A stretch of DNA of 64,000 nucleotides from Cyanobium usitatum str. Tous (lineage in GTDB: Bacteria; Cyanobacteriota; Cyanobacteriia; PCC-6307; Cyanobiaceae). Under the pieces are notes generated by a model that was not told where the DNA came from, ran no database searches, and saw only the letters and a program-made list of their open reading frames with translations. A program made the position numbers and the translations under genes. Shown piece by piece: positions 28,972 through 36,116 of the stretch; position 1 is the stretch's first letter, and every line of letters begins with the position of its first letter. Location of the stretch: NCBI RefSeq assembly GCF_003011885.1, contig NZ_PXXO01000006.1, positions 62,001 to 126,000 of the forward strand, written 5' to 3'.

Positions 28972-29790
28972 TCAGCAGCCTTGCGTTGGCGTGTTTTCAG
29001 CGCGTATCTCGGCCTTGGCCTGTTGCCAGAGGCCTTCCAGCTCGCCGATGCTGCGGCCCTTTAGGTCGCCATCCAGGGCTGCTTCCACCCGGGAGAAACG
29101 ATCGAGGAAGCGGCTGTTGGTGCCCGCTAGGCCGGCTTCCGGTTCGATGCCGCACCAGCGCGCCACGTTCACCAGGGTGAACAGCACGTCGCCCAGCTCT
29201 TCCTGGGCATGGCGGCGATCCCCGGAGGCCACAGCTTCCTTGAGCTCGTCGAGCTCCTCGTGCACCTTCGCCCACACCCCTGCCATGTCATCCCACTCGA
29301 AGCCGGCCGCGGCGGCTTGCTTGGAGATCGTCATGGCGCCGGCTAGGGCTGGCTGGCCGCGCACCTTGCCGGCCAGCCGATCGCTGAGCGGGCTGGTAGA
29401 GGCGGGTTGGGGTTTTTCTGCGGCCTTGATCTCCTCCCAGCTGGCCGGCTCGCCACCGCCAAACACATGGGGATGGCGGCGCACCAGCTTGGCTCTGATG
29501 CCTGCAGCGATCTGGGCCAGATCAAAGCTGCCTGCCTCGCTGGCGATCTGGGCGTGGAGCACCACCTGCAGCAGCAGGTCGCCCAGTTCCTCCGCCAGGT
29601 GGTGATCGTCGCCCGAGCGGATCGCATCGGCCACCTCGTGGGCCTCCTCCAGCACGTAGGGCACCAGGGAGGCGTGGGTTTGCGCCAGATCCCAGGGGCA
29701 GCCGCCCTCGGGGTCGCGCAGGCGAGCCACCACGGCGACTAGCTCAGCTAGGGCCTCAAGGTGGGCTGGGGTCTGGGGTTGGGTGTTCAT
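28972..29790 (-). CDS. mazG: Nucleoside triphosphate pyrophosphohydrolase MazG
   Basis: MazG hydrolyses (d)NTPs to monophosphates, cleaning the pool and in E. coli lowering ppGpp. The 272-residue product has two MazG domains: the first with GGCPWDLAQTHASLVPYVLE, EEAHEVADAI and EELGDLLLQVVLHAQIA, the second with EELDELKEAVASGD and EELGDVLFTLVNVARW. The paired acidic EExxE/ExxD metal sites are present in both. The ATG at 29790 overlaps the upstream membrane gene by four bases. MazG is notable in picocyanobacteria as cyanophages carry a copy, but this one is the chromosomal gene by context. Confidence 0.94.
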   Translation of the reverse strand: MNTQPQTPAHLEALAELVAVVARLRDPEGGCPWDLAQTHASLVPYVLEEAHEVADAIRSGDDHHLAEELGDLLLQVVLHAQIASEAGSFDLAQIAAGIRAKLVRRHPHVFGGGEPASWEEIKAAEKPQPASTSPLSDRLAGKVRGQPALAGAMTISKQAAAAGFEWDDMAGVWAKVHEELDELKEAVASGDRRHAQEELGDVLFTLVNVARWCGIEPEAGLAGTNSRFLDRFSRVEAALDGDLKGRSIGELEGLWQQAKAEIRAENTPTQGC

Positions 29791-30287
29791 CGGCGGCGGC
29801 GGCGGCGCAGCAGGCGGGGCAGGCGCGGCATCGGGTCGCCATCTTGGATCAGGTGCAGCCAGCTGCTGGCCTCCAGGCCTACCAGGGCGGCCAGCAGCAG
29901 CGGACGCTCGCCCTGCCAGAGCGCCTGGGCGGTGGCCAGGAGCTGCTGGGGTGCTGGCCCACCGAGGGGTTGCAGCAGCAGGCAGCTCACCAGCAGCAGC
30001 GCCGCCAGGTAGGCCAGGCGCCCGCTGGTGCCCAGCAGGGGGCTGTGGGAGATCAGGGAGCGATGGCGCAGCAGGTTGCGGTAGGGCCACCAGAGCAGCC
30101 GCAACGGTCCCCAGCGGCGGGTGGGGTTGGAGCGGGTGTCGAGGTCGGGGGAGAGCAGCAGGCCGCCTAGCAGAAAGCTCAGGCCGGCCACGCTCACCCC
30201 CGCCAACCCCAGCCAGGGCCACCACAGCAGCCCAAAGGGCAGGCTCAGGAGCCAGGTGGCTCGGTCATGGCTGCGGCCGCTGGCCAT
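29787..30287 (-). CDS. DUF2227-like membrane protein, putative metal binding
   Basis: The 166-residue product has three to four hydrophobic segments (about 12-45, 90-110, 125-145) and a central polar motif LSPDLDTRSNPTRRWG, followed by HRSLISHSPLLGT. The Asp-x-Asp and the His residues between the helices fit the DUF2227 family, annotated as putative metal-binding membrane proteins and related to membrane-bound hydrolases. The C-terminus is a run of arginines (LLRRRRRR). It sits between the acyltransferase-like gene (3 bases upstream) and mazG (4-base overlap), so the three form one operon. The biochemical role is not known. Confidence 0.75.
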   Translation of the reverse strand: MASGRSHDRATWLLSLPFGLLWWPWLGLAGVSVAGLSFLLGGLLLSPDLDTRSNPTRRWGPLRLLWWPYRNLLRHRSLISHSPLLGTSGRLAYLAALLLVSCLLLQPLGGPAPQQLLATAQALWQGERPLLLAALVGLEASSWLHLIQDGDPMPRLPRLLRRRRRR

Positions 30288-30290
30288 CGA

Positions 30291-31217
30291 TCAGCGCCCG
30301 GGTGGGCCGATGGGCCGCAGCCGCTCACCGCTGCCATCGCCCGTTCGCCAGCGCCGGTTGATCCAGTAGTACTGCTCCGGATAGGCCTGAATCAGGGGTT
30401 CGTGCCAGCGGGCTACGGCGGCAAGCTGGTCGCTCAGGGCGGCGGCACCCTGGCCGGGCCATAGCGGTGCGCCAAAGATCAGTCGAAAGCGGCCGTTGGC
30501 TTCCCGCACCTGGGCCACGGGAAACAGGGGGCAACCCGATTTTTGCGAAAGGGCCGCAGGCCCTTTGACGAAGTTGGTGCTCAGGCCGAGGAAGTCGACC
30601 TGCACTTCGCTGTTGCGGCTGTAGAGGTCGGTCATCACCACGAGGCTGCCGCCGCGGTGCAGACAGCGCAACATCGACCTGGCATCGGCCTGGGGAATCC
30701 AGTTGCAGTAGCTGTTGGCCTGGCGGGCCCGGTTGAGCAGCTCGTCGCTGTACGGGTTGCGGGCGGGTCGGTATACGACAGATGGGGTGTCCAGCTGTTC
30801 GCTCAGCCAGCGCAGCCCCAGATCCCAGCAACCCAGGTGCAGCGATCCCACGATCACCCCCTGGCCCTGGCGATGCAGCCGCAACAGTTCGTCGAGCCCC
30901 TCCCCCTCAGCGCTGATCAAGCAGGCGTCAACCGGTTGGATGATCGATTCGAGGCAGGAGAGAAAAAAGCTGTTGATCGACTGCTCGGCGATGGCTTCCC
31001 GCTCGCCCTGGCTGAGCTGCTCGCCATAGACCCGCGTCAGGTTGGCGATCGCCGTGGTGTGGCGCCGCCGCAGCCAGGGCCTGGCTAGCCGGTGGGCTTG
31101 GGCAATGCCGCGGCTCATGCTGCTGTGGGAGCGCCCCCGCAGCGCCAGCAGCAGCAGCCGCACCCCGAGGGCCTCCAGTTGCCAGCGCAGCTTGCGTTGA
31201 AGTGGGGCCTGAGCCAT
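30291..31217 (-). CDS. LpxL/HtrB-like acyltransferase
   Basis: The family adds secondary acyl chains to lipid A or makes related lipids at the inner membrane. The 308-residue product has the catalytic HxxxxD in SLHLGCWDLGLRWL (about residues 125-130), then SVVYRPARNPYSDELLNR, GGSLVVMTDLYSRN and GPAALSQKSGCPLFPVAQVRE, all matching the family order. The N-terminus carries a short hydrophobic helix (ALGVRLLLLALRG). Lipid A of marine picocyanobacteria is simple, so the substrate may differ; the function is given at family level only. It begins the operon with DUF2227 and mazG and diverges from the tRNA-Val gene 21 bases away. Confidence 0.82.
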   Translation of the reverse strand: MAQAPLQRKLRWQLEALGVRLLLLALRGRSHSSMSRGIAQAHRLARPWLRRRHTTAIANLTRVYGEQLSQGEREAIAEQSINSFFLSCLESIIQPVDACLISAEGEGLDELLRLHRQGQGVIVGSLHLGCWDLGLRWLSEQLDTPSVVYRPARNPYSDELLNRARQANSYCNWIPQADARSMLRCLHRGGSLVVMTDLYSRNSEVQVDFLGLSTNFVKGPAALSQKSGCPLFPVAQVREANGRFRLIFGAPLWPGQGAAALSDQLAAVARWHEPLIQAYPEQYYWINRRWRTGDGSGERLRPIGPPGR

Positions 31218-31238
31218 GGGGTGTATTTTGCCTACACC

Positions 31239-31310
<72 letters not shown>

Positions 31311-31336
31311 TTTCTGGGGCTCTCCATATGGGGGCG

Positions 31337-31594
31337 TCAGCCTTCTGGGAACAGCAGGCTGGCGAGTTCGTCGGCATCTACGTCGTAGACACGGGCGAGG
31401 CTGGTTTCGATGGCGCTGGTCACTTCGCCGGGCAGAAAGCGCATGGCGTTGAGGGCGTCGTCAGCGATCTCGTCGGTGAGCAGGGTTTCTTCGCCGCCGA
31501 GCTTTTCGTCGTTGATCACCGCCATTACCCAGCTCTGGTAGGCGTACACGAGATCGCTGAACTCCAAATCGGGGTCGTTGAAGTCGAGGGCCAT
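31337..31594 (-). CDS. Conserved small acidic protein, unknown function
   Basis: The ATG at 31594 gives 85 residues, starting MALDFNDPDLEFSDLVYAYQ and with DEKLGGEETLLTDEIADDAL in the middle. It is very acidic, helical by composition and without membrane segments or cysteines. I recognise no named family; the gene type looks like a conserved picocyanobacterial hypothetical. An open frame of 27 more codons lies upstream but overlaps the start region of the opposite gene and seems non-coding. It converges on the tRNA-Val gene and diverges from the gene at 31642, with 47 bases between the starts. Confidence 0.65.
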   Translation of the reverse strand: MALDFNDPDLEFSDLVYAYQSWVMAVINDEKLGGEETLLTDEIADDALNAMRFLPGEVTSAIETSLARVYDVDADELASLLFPEG

Positions 31595-31641
31595 GGGTGG
31601 GGCAGTCGCATGCCAGTGCAGTCTGCCGGCAGCTGGGCAGG

Positions 31642-32091
31642 ATGGCAGGCATGAATGCCATAAACCTGCAGGCAACCCTGTTTGATTTCGCCATTGGCGA
31701 GTTGGTGCGGCAGCACCGTGAGAGCTTTCAGCCGCTCTGGACTGCTGATAGCTGGGCCAAGCTGCTGATCTGGTTGGCGCTCAATTGCGGTTGCAGCGGT
31801 GATCGTGACTCGCTGGAGGCCTATGCCGAGGCGCTGGGGCCAGGGCTCACCGGCCGCATGCGGCGAATTTTCTTTGAGCGCGAGCTGGAGGATTTGGAGC
31901 TGCGGGTGCTTGCCGATCCCGCCGAGCCCCAGGTGTTGGTGCTGCCCCTAGGGCCTGCTGGCCCCCTGGATCATGGGCGGGTGGTAGCGGCTCTGGAGCG
32001 GCTGGGTCTGCTGGCAAGGGTCGCGGCGGAGCCGCAGCGCTGGCAACAGTTGGAGGCGGCCCTGGCCCTTCCCTGGCAGGAACTCTTCTGA
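31642..32091 (+). CDS. Hypothetical protein upstream of 2OG-Fe(II) oxygenase
   Basis: The product (149 residues from the ATG at 31642, 146 from 31651) begins near NAINLQATLFDFAIGELVRQ. It is a soluble, Leu/Ala/Glu-rich protein with one early Cys-x-Cys (NCGCSGD) and an acidic-aromatic core (RIFFERELEDLELRVL). I know no family for it. Its stop overlaps the start of the oxygenase gene by one base (TGATG), so the two are translated together and probably act in one process. The second ATG has the better purine-rich stretch (GGCAGG) ahead of it. Confidence 0.7.
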   Translation: MAGMNAINLQATLFDFAIGELVRQHRESFQPLWTADSWAKLLIWLALNCGCSGDRDSLEAYAEALGPGLTGRMRRIFFERELEDLELRVLADPAEPQVLVLPLGPAGPLDHGRVVAALERLGLLARVAAEPQRWQQLEAALALPWQELF

Positions 32092-32717
32092 TGAACCTGC
32101 TTGGTACCTATCGCAATGCCGGCTTCGAGGCCCTCGCCGATGGGGTGATGGCTTTTTATGAGCGCCGCGTTGACCTGCGGCGGGCCGGGGTGGCCTTTGG
32201 CCCTGGCGGCAAAACTGAGCCCGCCAAAATTTCCACCGACATCAGCCTGGTGGCTATCGACCGCTCCGATCCTGAGGCCTTCGCCCTGGCGGAGGTGATC
32301 CTGCGCGGCGTCACGGCTGGGCTGGAGCGCTACCTGCAGGAGCGCGGCCTCTTTCGCCAATGCTGCCCGGAGCAGGAGCTGTTTGTGAATCCGATCTTCA
32401 ACCTGCAGCGCTACGCCCCTGGTGAGGGTTTCAAGCGCTGGCACTGCGACTGGACAATCAGCGACGAAGCCACTGAACCGGTGCACAGGGTGCTGGCCTG
32501 GATCCTCTATTGCAACGACGTGCCCAACGGAGGCACCGAGTTTCATTGGCAGGCTCACCACGAGCCGGCTGAGCGGGGCAAGCTCGTGATCTTTCCGGCT
32601 AGCCCCTCCCACATACACCGAGGCAGGGTGAGCGAGGAGCACACCAAAACGATCGCTACCGGCTGGATCAATGCCGGCAGCTATCAGAATTACCTGGGCC
32701 GGCTAGCTCAGGCCTGA
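32091..32717 (+). CDS. 2OG-Fe(II) oxygenase, prolyl 4-hydroxylase-like
   Basis: These enzymes use Fe(II), O2 and 2-oxoglutarate to hydroxylate proteins or small molecules. The 208-residue product has the double-stranded beta-helix ligands: His-x-Asp in FKRWHCDWT (about residue 120), and the distal His in PASPSHIHRGRV with Arg nearby and Lys (TKTIATGWI) for 2-oxoglutarate. The approach NPIFNLQRYAPGEGF is typical of P4H-like enzymes (YxxGQ/EF). The substrate cannot be told; the coupled upstream gene may be a partner or target. Confidence 0.85.
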   Translation: MNLLGTYRNAGFEALADGVMAFYERRVDLRRAGVAFGPGGKTEPAKISTDISLVAIDRSDPEAFALAEVILRGVTAGLERYLQERGLFRQCCPEQELFVNPIFNLQRYAPGEGFKRWHCDWTISDEATEPVHRVLAWILYCNDVPNGGTEFHWQAHHEPAERGKLVIFPASPSHIHRGRVSEEHTKTIATGWINAGSYQNYLGRLAQA

Positions 32718-32943
32718 TCTGCAAGCTGCCAGGTTTTGGCGGCCCAGGCCAACTCACCCACATCCCAGCCGAGGTTGTCGAAGTTCAAAGCCTTTCATTA
32801 ACGGACTTACGGGTCCAGGCGGAGTGCGAGCCCCCGACTTGTGTTCTGCAATACCTCTCCAGGGAGGGGGAGATCTGTGCCAGTCGCTTTGATGGAATAA
32901 ATTTTGGAGGCTGCCCCCCGCCAAATCAAAAGGTTACCGCTTA

Positions 32944-33564
32944 TTGGGTTTTCTATTAAATGGTGTGCTCACAGATTTTAAGGAAAGCGAGAAAATACCT
33001 GCCGAATTAGCAACCTCTCTCCAGTCGCTGAATCTCGAGATTCAGGCCATTCGGGTCTATAATCCAGATGCCCAAGTTGCTAATGCCCTCGCCGCGGTAA
33101 CTGGCCTTGGCCAGTCCTTGCTGGATTGGTTGAAGGAGCGGATCATTACGGAGCAAGTGCTGGCGCGCCACACACAGACCCATGCAGAGGTGGTGCTTGC
33201 TGCGGTGCAGATCAAGGGTGACGCATCTACGTTGAGGGGAAGGCTTATGCAGGATTTAGCAGTAGTACTTGCCAAGGTTAATCGGGTGCAGGCCATCCGA
33301 GACACCTCATTTGTGCCGCTTGTTTACTGGATGGCAGATATAGCTGCAGTGCTTCTGTTCGCGGGCTTGGTGATGGCGCGGACGGAAAGTCTTTCTGAAG
33401 CGGTCTGTTTTCTGGCCGCAATTTCTTTTGTTGTTATTTTATTGTTGCGCTTGATTGACGATATTGATAATCCCTTTGGGCTGTCTGATGTAAATTCGGC
33501 AGAGAATGTGTCGATAGAATTGTTGGAAAAAGCAGTCGAGCGTCTTAGGGCTGGCGCTAAGTGA
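32944..33564 (+). CDS. Membrane protein, possibly a DUF4239-like C-terminal part
   Basis: The reading frame starts at a weak TTG (32944) and gives up to 206 residues. The first 110 residues are soluble and helical (VANALAAVTGLGQSLLDWLK), then come two hydrophobic segments (FVPLVYWMADIAAVLLFAGL and VCFLAAISFVVILLLRL) followed by DDIDNPFGLSD. That ending resembles DUF4239 membrane proteins, whose N-terminal helices would be missing here, so the gene may be truncated at its 5' end. GC content is lower than in its neighbours. The 226 bases before it hold only a 26-codon open stretch on the minus strand. The end overlaps the MscS gene by eight bases. Confidence 0.55.
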   Translation: MGFLLNGVLTDFKESEKIPAELATSLQSLNLEIQAIRVYNPDAQVANALAAVTGLGQSLLDWLKERIITEQVLARHTQTHAEVVLAAVQIKGDASTLRGRLMQDLAVVLAKVNRVQAIRDTSFVPLVYWMADIAAVLLFAGLVMARTESLSEAVCFLAAISFVVILLLRLIDDIDNPFGLSDVNSAENVSIELLEKAVERLRAGAK

Positions 33565-34810
33565 ATTCATTGGTGTGATGGCGCTCGGGTGGCCATTGCA
33601 TGGAATATTCCACATGCTGTGGGAAAGGAATTTCAATGCTGCTATCGCGGAAGGCCCGCCAGATCGCCTGATTTACCTCGCTACAGATGCCCACGTTGTC
33701 CATTGGGTTGGCAATCCAGAAGCGCAGGCAGTAATTAATAGCGGAGTCGCCGTAGTTCAGCAGTAGGGCTTTGGGTGCTGGCTGGGGAAGCACCCGTGCC
33801 ACTTCGAGAGCTGTGGCCTCGAGCAGGGTAATCACTTCTGCTGGGTTGTGGTGATAGGCGGCGCCAATGCTTACCTGGCTGCGGCGCATGCGGTCGCTGG
33901 CGGTGTATGTGGTCGCCGCCTCCGTGAAGAAGGTCTGGTTGGGGATCAGCAGCTCGGCGTTGTCGCGGTCGCGCCACAGCAGGGTGGCCCGCAGGCCCAG
34001 CTTGCGCACCTCGCAGGGATCGCCATCGACCATAAGCACCTCGCCGGGCCGCACGGAGCCCTCAAACAGCAGCCAGAGGCCACTGATGAAGTTGGAAAAT
34101 ACCTCCTTGATGCCGAAACCCAGGCCCACCGAAAGGCCACCTGCCACGGCGATCAGGGCGGTGGTGTTGAGGCCCAGGTGCACCCCCACGGCCACCAGGC
34201 CCAAGCCCACCACGGCGTAGCGCAGCATCAACTCCAAGGCTTTGCGGCTGCCATCGCTGGTTGCCAGGGCCCTTTGCATCAGCCAGGCCACGCCCGCTGC
34301 CGGTGGCCCCGAGCCCACCAGCACCAGGTAGGTGATCAGGGCGGCATTGAACAGCCTGCCCGCATCGATGGGCACACCCAGCACGCTGCCCAGGGGGGCC
34401 ACGGCCAGATCACTGATGCTGTCGACGGTGGTGATCAGCAACAGGGCCGCCAGCAGCAGATAGCCAGGTCGCAGCAGGCGGCTGTCGAGTTGCTGCGCCG
34501 TTTTCGCGCCGAGGCAACGTTGCAGCAGCGGCTGCAGCTGGTTGAGGCCGTACCAGCCCAGCCAGAGCACTCCCAGCTGGCCGCTGAGTCCGTAGGGCAG
34601 CCCCAGGAGGGCCAGCAGCAGGCAGCTGGCCGCCAGCACCACAAGCGCCAGGGGGGTGTATCGCTGAGTCCGCAGTCGCGGAAGCCAGTTTCGGCGCGCC
34701 GCAAACAGCCGCAACACCATCAGCCCGATCGCCACACCCAGTTGCAGCAGAACGGTGGGCCGCTCCAGATAGCCCAGCCAGCCCAGCACCTCCAGCAACA
34801 GCTCTCTCAT
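33557..34810 (-). CDS. MscS-family mechanosensitive channel
   Basis: MscS-type channels open on membrane tension and release solutes on osmotic downshock. The 417-residue product has several N-terminal membrane helices beyond the MscS core, then the pore-lining TM3 region LGLNTTALIAVAGGLSVGLGF followed by GIKEVFSNFISGLWLLFEGS, the beta domain (RPGEVLMVDGDPCEVRKLGL), and the C-terminal vestibule (DNVGICSEVNQAIWRAFRDS). It has Gly/Ala packing as in MscS. Its start overlaps the stop of the upstream solute-binding protein gene by four bases, an unusual pairing for a channel. Confidence 0.92.
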   Translation of the reverse strand: MRELLLEVLGWLGYLERPTVLLQLGVAIGLMVLRLFAARRNWLPRLRTQRYTPLALVVLAASCLLLALLGLPYGLSGQLGVLWLGWYGLNQLQPLLQRCLGAKTAQQLDSRLLRPGYLLLAALLLITTVDSISDLAVAPLGSVLGVPIDAGRLFNAALITYLVLVGSGPPAAGVAWLMQRALATSDGSRKALELMLRYAVVGLGLVAVGVHLGLNTTALIAVAGGLSVGLGFGIKEVFSNFISGLWLLFEGSVRPGEVLMVDGDPCEVRKLGLRATLLWRDRDNAELLIPNQTFFTEAATTYTASDRMRRSQVSIGAAYHHNPAEVITLLEATALEVARVLPQPAPKALLLNYGDSAINYCLRFWIANPMDNVGICSEVNQAIWRAFRDSSIEIPFPQHVEYSMQWPPERHHTNEFT

Positions 34811-36066
34811 GGCCGGTTCCGCAGGATCGCCACCAGGCTCTGGCCGGCCGTGGTGGGCTGCATCTCTCCAAACACCAACGTGGTGAGCAGGGTCTGGATC
34901 TCGGCCATCCGGGGATCGTTGCTGTGCATCAGCTCCGCCAGGGTGTTGGTTTGGTGGCCCTGCTGGGCCGAGGTCACCATGGCGCTGAGCACTGCCGAGC
35001 TGCTCACCGGCACCCCCACGAAGCGGTTGGCGGGCAGCACCACCTGGGAGTCCAGGGTGAGACTCCTCTGGCTCAGGGGGTTCACGCTGAAGCGGCTGAA
35101 GGCCAGGGCCCGCTCGCGGCTGCTGTGGCTGGTATTGGTGCCGAGGGCCAACACCCGCAGCTTGTTGATCGGACTGGGATCACCCCCCTCGCCGCGAGGC
35201 AAGGGCGCAACACCGAGCCCATCCCCCAGGGCCTTGCGCAGCCGCGGTATGGACGCGCTGCGGCAGGGGAACCAGTCGAGGCGGCCCGCCTGGAATTCCG
35301 CTTCCGCTGAGGACTGGCTGGCGTAGAAGGTAACGCGCTGTTGGCTGTTGGCGTTTTGCAGCCAGGTGAGCCAACGCTCGATCGCCTGCTGCTGGGCCCC
35401 GCTGGGTTGCCTGCCGGCTGCGGCTGTATCGATGGCGTCGACCGCACCAAGGCTGCCGACTGTCCAGAAGAGGTTGTAGGCCTCCATCGTGAGGCCCACG
35501 GGATACCCCTTGGCACTCGTGTCAAGCAGCTGCTCCAGGGTGGCTGGTGCGGCGGGCAGTCGCCGGCGGTTGAAGCAGGCCAGCTGGGTTTGCACCAGAA
35601 ATGGCAACCCGGCCAGGTCTCCGGAGGGGGTGCGCAGCCGATTGAGCACCTGGGGACCGAATTGGTTGAGATCTACCCCGGTTTGTGGGTAGGGCGCGAT
35701 CACTCCCGCCTTCAGCAGCCGCACGGCCGTGTCCCCGTTGAGGAGTAGCAGATCGGGCCCCAGCCCGGCCCGGTTGCGGTGCTGGATCACCCAGGCCAGT
35801 TGTTTCTCGGGGTAAAGGCTGACTTGAAAGCGGGTGTTGGGGTGAAGTTGTCTGTAGCCATCCTCCAGTTGGCCCAGTCGCTGCCGGGTGTCGGTGCGCA
35901 AGTTGGCGTCTATCTTCTCGTCGGGGTTCACCTCCATCCCGAGGTACATCACGTTGGGCAGCCCATCGCTGGCGCGGCAACCGAGCAGCAGCAGCGAGGC
36001 CAGCACGGGTACGCAGCGCGATGCCACCCGTCGTGTCGCCTGTGAGGGGGCCCGGGGATGCGGCAT
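34807..36066 (-). CDS. Extracellular solute-binding lipoprotein (family 1-like)
   Basis: The 419-residue product starts with a lipoprotein leader: VPVLASLLLLGC, with the Cys at about residue 30. The mature part follows the family 1 (sugar-type) binding protein pattern: YRQLHPNTRFQVSLYPEKQ, GPDLLLLNGDTAVRLLKAGVI, LAGLPFLVQTQLACFNRR and LEQLLDTSAKGYPVGLTMEA. No permease or ATPase genes are next to it; instead it is coupled to an MscS channel by a four-base overlap. It may work as a sensor or with an exporter elsewhere. It diverges from valS with 50 bases between starts. Confidence 0.8.
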   Translation of the reverse strand: MPHPRAPSQATRRVASRCVPVLASLLLLGCRASDGLPNVMYLGMEVNPDEKIDANLRTDTRQRLGQLEDGYRQLHPNTRFQVSLYPEKQLAWVIQHRNRAGLGPDLLLLNGDTAVRLLKAGVIAPYPQTGVDLNQFGPQVLNRLRTPSGDLAGLPFLVQTQLACFNRRRLPAAPATLEQLLDTSAKGYPVGLTMEAYNLFWTVGSLGAVDAIDTAAAGRQPSGAQQQAIERWLTWLQNANSQQRVTFYASQSSAEAEFQAGRLDWFPCRSASIPRLRKALGDGLGVAPLPRGEGGDPSPINKLRVLALGTNTSHSSRERALAFSRFSVNPLSQRSLTLDSQVVLPANRFVGVPVSSSAVLSAMVTSAQQGHQTNTLAELMHSNDPRMAEIQTLLTTLVFGEMQPTTAGQSLVAILRNRP

Positions 36067-36116
36067 TGCCTTGCTCTACGGCCTAATTATCCCTGGCCTC
36101 AGCCCGTTTTGCGACC

